Positions 26,646 to 38,000 of a DNA stretch of 64,000 bases are shown here, piece by piece (position 1 is the stretch's first letter; every line of letters begins with the position of its first letter). The notes under the pieces were generated by a model that made no database searches, was not told the DNA's origin, and worked only from the letters and a program-made list of their open reading frames with translations. The position numbers and the translations under genes are program-made. The stretch covers positions 7,520,814 through 7,584,813 of the forward strand of contig NC_066833.1 in assembly GCF_001640805.2 (NCBI RefSeq), read 5' to 3'. This stretch comes from Lates calcarifer. Taxonomy: Eukaryota > Chordata > Actinopteri > Centropomidae.

Positions 26646-29154
26646 GTTTTTTTATAACTTGCATGCACATGCGTCAACTCGTGTGCAGCCTGTTGCAATC
26701 ACTCCTGTCTAACTTTCTCAACAATTTCCTGCAAGGGATAAATAAAGTATTTCTGATTCTGGAAAGGCGTATCAAGCTCAAGTGATGCACATGCACTGTT
26801 AGAGTCAGACTGATGAATCTGGCTGATATTATCAGCTGATGTCAACCGACAAGTAGCAAGAAGATTGCAGAAACCGAAACGCCAAAGTTATATTTGAGGT
26901 ATTTTGGAAATATTTTTTTCCACTATATAGCACCGACAGCTAACCCAACTGTAAAAATACTCATTGTATATTATATATTGCTAATGGTGTCTGCCTCAGA
27001 TCTTCAGTATCAATCAAGATCTAACCAGTGCCCAAGAAAATCTTGCCCTAAGGTCCACTCACTAGCATTCTAGAGCTTTCAGTTGCATCTCATAGTCTTT
27101 TCTCAGTGGAATTTTGATGAACTGTGCAAACACCATCCACTGGGGAAGACTGTGAAATGCAGCTGAAAGCTCGAAAAATCCAAGTAACCTTGAAATGAGC
27201 TCTTCACTCATACAGACAGAATAGAATGTTCACTATTAATCTTGTTTTCTTTGTGTCTCCAGCGTCATGCTCCTGTATGTCCTTTAACCCAGAAACCAGG
27301 AGGCTGTTGGTGGGGATGGATACTGGAAGTATCTGTGTAAGTCCAACCAGCAACACAGCCCCCTGGCCTTTCTTTCTTTCCTCCCTCAGCTGAGGACTGT
27401 TTGCTGTGTTTGCTGTTTTGGGATGCATGTCATCGTAGTATGTTGTATTTGCTTGTCATCTGCCTTTTGACATAGAAAATGGAACACAGTTGTAATAGTA
27501 ATTGTTTTGGTGAAAATGTTAGCTGCTCTTCAGTGCAACAGGAATGTTTTTGTCAAGTGTGTTTATTCATTTGGAAAGTCACTGTGAGCTTCCACTTGGT
27601 GAGAAAGGAAATCCTCTGAACTGAAATTATTCTGATATGTTACCGTTTCATCTTTTCTCTTTAAGCTTTGTAGAGGTGGCCTGGAATCTTAGTAGTTTTT
27701 AGAATGGATGGAATTGATGTTTAAATAAATCATTTACTCTATTAGTCAAAAGTTTGGACACACCCATCTCATTCAGTGTCTTTTCTCTATTTTTATTATT
27801 TTCTACATTGTAGATTGATAGTGAAAACATCAAAACTATGAAGGAACACATATGGAATTATGTCATAAACAAAAAAAGGGCTAAACAAACCAGAGTATAT
27901 TTTATATTTTAGATTCTTCAAAGTAGCCACCTTTTGCTTTGATGACAGTTTGCACACTCTTGGCATTCTCTCAATCACATTCATGAGGTAGTCACCAGGA
28001 ATGGTCTTGAAGTTGTTCCCAGAGGTGCTGAGCACTTGTTGAGTCCTTTGTCTTCACTCTGTGGTCTGACTCATCCCAAACCATCTCAATTGGGTTTAGG
28101 TCAGATGGTTGTGGAAGCCAGGTCCTCTGATGCAGCATTCCATCACTCTTCTTCTTGGTCAAGAGAGAACGCCAGAAGTGTGCAAAGCTGTCATCAAAGA
28201 AAAATGTGGCTACTTTGGAGAATAAAACATATTCTGGTTTGTTTAACACTTTTTTGTTTAATACATAACTCCATATGTGTTCCCTCATAGTGTTGATGTC
28301 TTCAGTATTAATCTACAATGTAGAAAGTAATAAAAACAAATAAAAACTATTAAATTAGGTGTGTGCAAACTTTTGAGTGGTAGTGTATGTTATTAGACTA
28401 CTTCCTTTTTACTTTAACATTTCTGTAACAAGAACAGACAGACGTGTAGGATTGTCTCATGGAGGTATGCAATCTGCTGGGTGCCACGTTAGTTTTAAGT
28501 AGCTTATGACAAACAAGTCTGACATGACACAGTACAGGCCACTCTATTCTAAGACAGAACATTGTCTCATATCCAGTTTCTGTTTTGTTGTTTGACAAAT
28601 TCATGGTGGGAGAGGTTTTATTTTGGAACAAGTTACCTGAAACACAAAGTTAAATGGTAACATATCAGAATAATTTCAAACATTTTCATCTCAGAACACA
28701 GTTAAAGTCCGTACAAGTGTTTTATCATGGGCGGTGGCTTCAGAGGAAATCACACTGTCAGAAAAAGACAGTGTTTGGTTTTTTGTTGGCCTATGCACAG
28801 TCCTGCATTTTTTTGCCTCAGTCATTTGCATTTACATTTTTAGATAGTGAAGGTAGAAAGTATCTCTCTCTCTGCAGGAGGGTGGTCTTTGCTTCAAATT
28901 TGATCACAAGTTAATTTGAGATTTTTCAAAGTCTTATACATTGTATATAATTTGCAACACCACATACCAAATATAGTGTTATTGAAATGTGAATGGTATA
29001 CTATAATGAGAGCTTTAAAGAATGACATTTTGAACTCAAGTAGCTCAACAAATCATCCCTTATGTTTTGTCTCCGGTTCCTGTCTTTCAGGAGTTCATCC
29101 TGTCAGAAGACTACAACAAAATGACCCCAGCACACACGTACCAGGGTGAGAGAG

Positions 29155-29207
<53 letters not shown>

Positions 29208-32200
29208 AGCGCACGCATGTGAGAATCAGTATCACATGTATGAAATAGAACCACAAAGATGCCATTGGTAGTTTGTTTTGAAACATAGTCTTATAAGTCC
29301 TTTTTTCCAACAAATAATAATTTGTTTTGCGCCCCAAAAAAACTTAAAAAGACAAAATGTAACTGTCTGATACCTGCAAATGCCTAGTATTTTTGTGATG
29401 ACATCCACTGCGTTGTATCTACATATAACATTGTATCATGAATGCAGAGTGATGTTCATAGTTGACCTTTCATGTTATGTGTTCCTCTGGTCTTATGTGA
29501 AGATCTATACAACATTTTCTTCTGTCACATGTGGCTTTGTGCATTGCCAAACTGTAAGATCTCAAAATATTGCTGTACCAGTGTCAGCTTCCTCTTCATT
29601 TGTTGGTGAGATCTTTCCTAGAGGAAGGCGATGGTGCTGGATTATTAGTGGTACACTATAGCATTCCGGCCAAGATCTCTGTGCAGATCCCCTGCACTGT
29701 GATTGGAGTGACTGTGAAAATGGATCTCATGTGTTGTATTTTTGTGTATATGTGCAGCCCACCAGAGCCGAGTGACAGTGGTGCTGTTTGTTTTGGAGAT
29801 GGAGTGGCTACTGAGCACTGGCCAGGACAAAAACTTCACCTGGCACTGCTCAGAGAGCGGCCAACAGCTGGGGACATATCGCACCACTGCCTGGGTTTCT
29901 GGACTACAGTATCCTTCAGTACCCTCACTCCCATCTCCCTTCCTGGTCTGTTTGTTGTCTTGGGTTGCAGACTGCTTGGCCAAGAAAGGGTGCCCATTGA
30001 ACCTTGCTAAATGGAGTGGAGTGAATATAACCAAGTGGGAAGAGAAGGGCCATCTTTTGTGCTTTGGACTCTGAAAAATGCCTGCCTTTTATTATGACAA
30101 CACACTCTATTTTAAGGCCACAGCAACATAAAACAAGGCAATTGTGATTGGCTTCCAGTTAGTTTGTGCCAACAATAGGCATCAGTCATGCCGTTGTCAA
30201 GGAAACGGGCCGAGTAGGTTTCTGTAATGGCCAGATGAAAGGCTGTAAGTTCTCAACACTGCAACACCGACCCATACCAATGACCCTGCCATTAGTTCAT
30301 CAGACCGCTAGTAACCGGCTAGCCTCAACATGTTAACCTGTCTGGTTTGCATAGCATAGTAACTTTAGACATTAGAATAAGGAGGACCCTTACTTCTCTG
30401 GCAGCCACATTGGACAGAACCTAACTTAAGAGAATAACTGTAAGAAAGATTTAGCTTTACACTTAAACTGAATTACCAGGTCAGAGGAGGACTGAATGGC
30501 CAGTGAAAGAGCTAAGAGTCATCCACCGACACACTGTAATTCTTTTGTTGCTACACTACCAATACAAAGGGCTTTGACTCAAATCTTACATTTCATAGTT
30601 AATGTTGGTTCTATATTTTGCTGAGCAGTACAATTTTCATCACAGCTGTTCCATTGAAATTGCAGCAGGATTTTGCTTGTTTAGTCTGTGTTTTTGGTCC
30701 AGTAACACACAAAAATCTGAGTAAATGCATCAGTACTTTTTCAGCAGTTTATCTTTAACCTTAATGTTAACCCAGGTTTGATGTGGAGACCAGACACGCC
30801 TTTGTTGGGGATCACTCTGGACAGGTGACCATCCTGAAGCTGGAGCAAGACAGCTGCAGCCTGGTCACCACCTTCAAGGGACACACTGGTACACTATAGA
30901 CACATTAATCAATTAGTAGTCAATCAGTATACTGGTTTAGATCATTATAACTGTATATCTTGGGCAAAGTTGAACTGTGAACTGTGAACTGATCTGGCAA
31001 AACAAGCAATTCATATTTAATTTTATTGGTATTCGGTATTTTCATTTTCTAGATTTAAAAAAATCAAATCAAATTCTTAATCAGTCAGTTGTTCAACAGA
31101 CTGATCCATAATGAAAATAACTGTTAGTTGTAGCCCTAGTACACACACTCAAGGGGAAAAATTCTTGCAGCCTCAGCCTTAACTACACAGACTACAATGT
31201 TAAGCAAAACTGAGACAAGGGTTGCAAAGGGGCAGAAAATTTTTTGGTAAATTTCCAGAACTGTTCCAGAAAATTTCCAGGGGAAGTTAAGATGTGGAAT
31301 CTTGGAAGTATTGAATTAGAAATGAGAAATTAGAAATTAGAGATAAGAATTGAATTAGAAATTAGAAATTTGGGGTAATTTATACAAACTGTCTTTTTGA
31401 CTTTGTGAGTAGAACTTAAATTGATTCTTTCATTGAACAACAACAAAACATGAATGTTACAAATGAATAAAATAAACATATAAACATGACGTTAGCTATC
31501 TTATATCTGATTTACCAGCTAGCTGGCTACTGTATAAACACATTTATTTACTTGTTAAACTTCAATACCATTGATCAAATATATTTACAGTAATATCATC
31601 TAAACTGAATTGACTGGATGTAGTCTGTGGGCTCAGATGCGATAGTGTGGCTGTAGTGAGCAGGATTCTAGAAATGATCTGTGCATGTGATGGAGGAATG
31701 CAGAGTGAAGGGTAGAAATTCAACTGAATTTACATTAAATCTGTCTGTTTTAACGAAGATTATGCTGCAAAAAAAAAATTTTCAACTACATTTAAGTCCC
31801 CTGTTACAGGCTAACTTGTCATTTAGTAAATTTTCAATTTATTCTTGTTGATTCCCAGTTTATTCTTGTTAATTCCCATTAATTCCCATATATCCCCATG
31901 GAAAATTTCCAATGTTGAAAATTCCCAGAATTTCTAAAAATCTTAACTGGAACTGAATTTCTTGTGCACAATATTTGTTCAGGTGTCTGTATGAATGACT
32001 GGTCACCCAAATTGCAATGCAGCTATGTTTCAGATCATTTCTGCTCCTCCTGCTCTGTCCATACACTCACAACTTGTACAAATATTAGCTTTGTGAAAAT
32101 GAACAAGTGTCTTTTCTTGAAATGAACCCCACTAAATGAACCATTACAGCTTTTTACAGACATATATCAGCTGGGAAAAGCTTTTGTCAGGGGAGAATTA

Positions 32201-34579
32201 AATCTTAAATACATAGAAGAACCTCAGTAGCTGCATTAAATTCATAATAGTTCACGCTAGATTGCTTCTGTCAACCTTTGTTGTCCTCAGGCTGGTTTGC
32301 AGGTTAACAACTGTTTTTGAAAGCTCTAACTCCATAATGGTCAATATGTTCAAGAAAATCTTTTGCAGCTGTTACTGGAATCAACTTCAAAAAAGGAGGC
32401 ATGTCTTCTGCAGTATGTTGAATAGGAATTAAAGTCTTGAGATATAGTTTTTAGTAGAGAGAGACCAATATGTTTTTTTCAGGGCCGATACCAATTATTA
32501 GTAGTCAAGGAGGCCAATAAACAATATTTGGAGCCGATATTCATTTGAAGTGAAAATATTGGAGTCAAAATTTTGAATAATACAAACTCCAACACTTTGT
32601 TTAAATGCCTTTAAGCATATGTTTATTAAACAGCTTCTCAGACTTGCAACATGTTAAAGGTTTTTTTTTTATCTTAGACAATAGACATCTTTGTCTAACA
32701 AAAAGTGCAGGGAGCTCCCAGGCTCAGCAGCATGTCTTATAAAGTTAAATGAAAACTTAAACAAATAAATAGCCCCCTAAAGTTTCCTACACTAAATAAA
32801 GTTTTCCAAACTGAAATGATATTTTATCTTTCACTTATCTTTGTTTTAAGTTCAAACAAAAACAAAAAGTGCAGGGAGTTCCCAGGGTCAGCAACATCTC
32901 TTATAAAGTTAACTGAAATTTTAAATAAATAAATAGCTTCCTGAAGTTTTATAAAGTAAATAAAACAAAGTTAAATAAAATTGGCACAGAAATGTGAGTC
33001 TCAAATCAATTAGTAGTCCCAATTAAGCAGCACCAGATTGTGGTGCAAAAAGCAGAGTTGTTCAGCGTGTGTGAGCACTGTGCATGCGCAGCTTTCACTG
33101 CGCATGCGCAGCTTTCACTGCTGATTGCTGATTTCACTGCTGATTGCCTGTGGCTCTGCGTGTAACCAATCAGATGGAGCTGTGGGCGGGACAATGCTGG
33201 AGACAGAGTAGTGACTGCAGACAGAGAGGCACGGCTGCATCAGAGCTAAAATAATCCAGTTTTAAATTGATCTCGTATCGGCTGTCAGATTTAAAAAAAA
33301 AAAAGGCAGATGCCGATATGCGTCAAAATGCTAAATATTGGCGCAGATAATCGGCCCTGCCGATAATCGGTCTATCCCTAGTTTCTAGATGGTTAGTGTT
33401 AAAGAATAATGACAACTCAGGGTCAATAAAAACAGTTTCCAATTTAGTTAATGGACACTGTAACATTCAGGTATTCATTTGCTGTCATTAAAATATCAGA
33501 AATGTGTTTTAAAGAGATGACATGTAAACAGGTGATAAGATCAGTGACAGAAGAAATATAGTTTTTAAACTAAAAGAAACAAGTCTTGTCATGATAGTTT
33601 TTGCACTGGCCGTGGTTTCATGTATGTCCTTGTTATTTGACCTTTGTGTGGGAGCATGCCATTGTGTTTCACTCACTTTGCCTCCCTCTGTGTGCGTGTG
33701 TATGTGTTTGCCAAAGGTAATGTGACTGCACTATGTTGGGACCCGGTACAGAGGGTGCTGTTTTCTGGCAGCTCAGACCACTCAATCATCATGTGGGACA
33801 TCGGGGGGCGCAAAGGCACTGCCATCGAACTGCAAGGGCACAAGTAAGAATAACAAACATCCATTCTTTAATTTCTCTTATTGTCTCTTATCTTTCTCTT
33901 ATCTAATTATTCAGCTGAATGGACTGAACACTGAACAGTGGTAATTACATGCTTGTCTGTTTTGTGCTGATAGATTGCTGTTGTCTTTTTGTTTTCATTA
34001 CTGAGCTATTTATACTGTATGTATTATGCTATTTTAGTGTTTCATTGTATTGAGTGGTTAATATGTTGGGTTTTTGCAAACCAAATTGCCTGTTACAGCT
34101 TTATTCAGACATGACAGGACCTTTACAGAGAGAGCCACTATGTGTGCACAATATTTGGCACCTGGTGAGTGAGAGGAGTGGAGTTGGAAAATAAAGATAG
34201 AAGAGGGGTTTTTTTTCTGTTCTCTCACAGACTGCATCAGTGATGGAACTTGTCATTTGAAGTTAATTTATTTCGAGCTTGAGTATGATTTACTCTTGCC
34301 CTTTTATCACCAGTGAATCTTTTAATAAATCAGACAGTGCAAAAACAGAATGACAAAACATTAAGTTGGGGCTCTGGTTTATTTCTTGTTTACTAGATGT
34401 TTATGATTTTATTCATGCAGGTGGTATAAATGAAAACTGAGGACTTGTTGATATTAAGAAGGGAAACAAGACACGTATTTAATCTACAAAACAGCAATTT
34501 GAAGACACCATCTTGGGCTTTAGTAACTTGTGAAGAAAATTTTTTAGAGATTTGTGATATTTTATAGGTCTAGTAATTA

Positions 34580-34612
<33 letters not shown>

Positions 34613-34955
34613 GAAAATAATTGTTAGATTAGCAGCCTTATTCAGACCAACTTAAACTAAGATTACCATTGTGACTATTATGCAAGAATGAATTGGATGT
34701 TTTTATTCATTAGATCAACATATAATTTCAATGTCAGATTTTTGTAATGCATGCCTGAGCCAGTCTTAAAAAGGCCCATCTGTCTAGAATGAGATTCAAA
34801 TAAAATAAGAAAAAGCTGTGTTTTATGTGATGCGGCTGTGTTGTTGCAATACAGGGTGGGAAAACTTAAAAGGAATGTATGCATCACTCATACAAGCCAC
34901 TTATGTTCATGTTTACTTGGGGACATCAACCTCTCTTGCCTATTTGTTTGCCAGC

Positions 34956-35041
<86 letters not shown>

Positions 35042-38000
35042 ACTTCCTACAGTGACAAGGTTCAGGGTTTGTGCTATGCTTCCCACACTCGTCAACTCAT
35101 CTCCTGCAGCTCAGATGGAGGCATCGTCATCTGGAACATGGACGTAACGCGACAAGAGGTGAGTTGAACAAAAACATGCATTCATACTCTGATGAACTGT
35201 GACACAATTAGAAGAAAATATGGAAATGTGTTGTGTGCTGTGTTTTCATGCCTGTTTTCATATGTGCACATACAACATTGTCATACAGATCTTTGTAGTG
35301 GATAAAACACTGATATTTGCTCTCTCCTGCTCTGAAATAAATTCTCTCAAGAAATCCATGAGAGATCACCAAATTAACAGAAGGTTCTTGGATTTTCTCT
35401 CACAAACACATTCACACAGTTTAATTTCAGTCTTGCATCATCTCCTCTCCCTTTGTGCTCTGCAAGTCTCATCTCCATAGTTAGTAAGGACTTGATTGCT
35501 TCTTTATTTACCCAGAGTCACTTTCATTCTGCCACCGTGTCATTCTGTTTGCCTTATTCTCCGTTAATTGGCCCAAATTCTCATCTCAGTTTTATTTTCT
35601 GACTCACTGGTTCTGTTGAAGCTGACATCCCTCAAGGCAAGTGGTAAAATAAATTCATTAGGTAGCTCTTGTTCCCCAAATGATCATTCATAGTTGTTTT
35701 ACTAAACACTGTTCTGTGTAGCTGGTTACTCTGAAAGATGATAACCGGCAAATTCATTGAAGCTGTGGAATTTCAAGAAAGAAAAAGTTTTTTCCTTTAA
35801 TGTTTCTGTCTAAAACTGCAGTATCATTAACAGAAATCTTTACTTTCACAAAATACTCAAGTATAAGGACAATTTAGTTGATAACCAACTAAAAGGCAAC
35901 ACACAGCGAAGGCGTCTTAGCATTACCTTATTAGGCAATTCCCATGTCCTATTTCCTTGCATCCACACGTGTTACCCTTGAGAAGTAGTACTTTTATATA
36001 TAGTACTTTTATCACAGCTGCTTACCAACTCAGCACAGCACAGCTAATGTGCCTTGACTATGTCCTCTGTCACGCTTTGTGAGCATGACAATGTAGAAAA
36101 TAATATGAATGAGGTGTGTGTCCAAACTTTTGACTGGTACTGTAAAGCACGAGACACAGAAGCCCTGAGCAGATGGATAAACCATTGTTTGCTTTTCAGC
36201 TTTTCTGATGTCTTCAATATTATTTTCTACAATGTATTTTCTACAATGTAGAAAATGATGAGAATGAGAAGGTGTGTGTCCAAACTTTTGACTGGTACTG
36301 TAAAGCAGGAGACACAAGTCCTGAGCAGATGGATAAACCATTGTTTGTCAAGTAATAGTTCCAGTGTCTGAGTCCCTTTAAAACTAGAACTTGGTATTTT
36401 ACTCATAAGATTTGTTGGTAGGCGTTTGTTTCACTTTGGACAGAGCCAGTTTAGCTGTTTCCTCCTCCTTCCCCTCTTTATTTTAAGATAGGCCAGCCAC
36501 GTCCTGACTTCTGCAATCTGAACGCACAGGCATAATTTTTCACATTTTTAGTGGATCTAAATTGTGTTAAATCTAAAAACAGGAAACGTGTATATGTGTG
36601 TGCACAGACCCCAGAGTGGCTGGACAGTGACTCTTGTCAGAAGTGTGAGCAGCCTTTCTTCTGGAACTTCAAACAGATGTGGGACAGTAAGAAGATTGGC
36701 CTACGACAGGTAACATTCTAATGTCATTATAATCTTTTTTCATTTCACTTATGTAGAAAAAATCTTTAATTATATAGCATCAGACACAAAAACATCACAC
36801 TGTAGATGTCAACAACTAGGCTGACGCAGACTCAGTGATCTGTAGCTTCACCACACTCTGAATTCATTACATACAACCTTCCAGCACACATACACAACTC
36901 CTCACTTCTGTTACACTAATGGCAAGCAGATATCCTGTGGCTGTGTTATTACTTTGTTCTCAGGAATAGCTTTATATTGTGGTTACTCACTTAAAGTGTG
37001 TGAGGGTGTGGGTGAGTGGGTGGGTGTGATGTCAATAGATGAAGTAACTGCCATTTTTCAACTGCTCAGCAATTTTCTTGAACATTCTACAGCAAGAACC
37101 AAATACAACTCACTGTAATGTTGTGTATATAGTGATGAGGTCCATGTTTCTGTTTGACAAACACAAAGTCCCTGTATTATTGAGGACAAACAACTGATAA
37201 TGTATACCATTGCAGTGATGGTAGCAGGGTGCTCATATGACCTGGAATCAGATCATTTTAAGACTTGACTTGAAAAGGTTTAACTTGACTTTGACTTAAA
37301 CAGAATTGATTTGTGACTCTGAATATACATACATTCAGTCCATGTTGTGCAGGATCACACATAGATGTAAAACATGCAAGCTGAGAAATGTTTGTAACTG
37401 TTGTCACTGGAATAACTTACCATGGCACACCTTATCAGTTGCAAAACAGTGACTTTTTTCCACCTGTTCATTCAGGCACCACTACAGCTTTTTCTGACTT
37501 TGCTGCTGCTGGTAAGAAATGATACTGTTGCAAAGCTGACATGTTGAAGTCCTCCTGTGCTCCTTAGCACCACTGTAGGAAGTGTGGCCAAGCGGTGTGT
37601 GGCAAATGTTCATCCAAACGCTCCACCATCCCCCTCATGGGCTTTGAGTTTGAGGTGCGTGTGTGTGACAGCTGCCACGAGTCCATCACTGATGAGGAGT
37701 GAGTAACAGTCAGCCTCTGTTGTTGTCATATACTGACCCTTTGTACTCCCAGCTTCCTCAGTGCTCATACAGTAAAGTAACAGGTATTACCTTTCTGTCT
37801 TCCAGTCGGGCACCCACAGCCACCTTCCACGACAGCAAGCACAGCATTGTTTACATGCACTATGAGCCCACCACTGGAAATCTGCTCACCTCTGGTACCG
37901 ACAAGGTTATCAAGGTCTGGATGGGACCAAGCAGTATCTGTTGTATTTCAGTGTCATATAAGACAAGCATGTGTGGCACAGTGATGCAGTGGTTAGCACT

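Noticed and set aside
30000..30100. Continuation of the wdfy2 exon 5 frame past 29908
   Set aside because: The conserved residues resume at exon 6 (30776) after a canonical GT-AG intron in matching phase.
34818..35167. Frames with long Cys-Val (CVCVCV) runs
   Set aside because: Translation of the TG microsatellite before wdfy2 exon 8.
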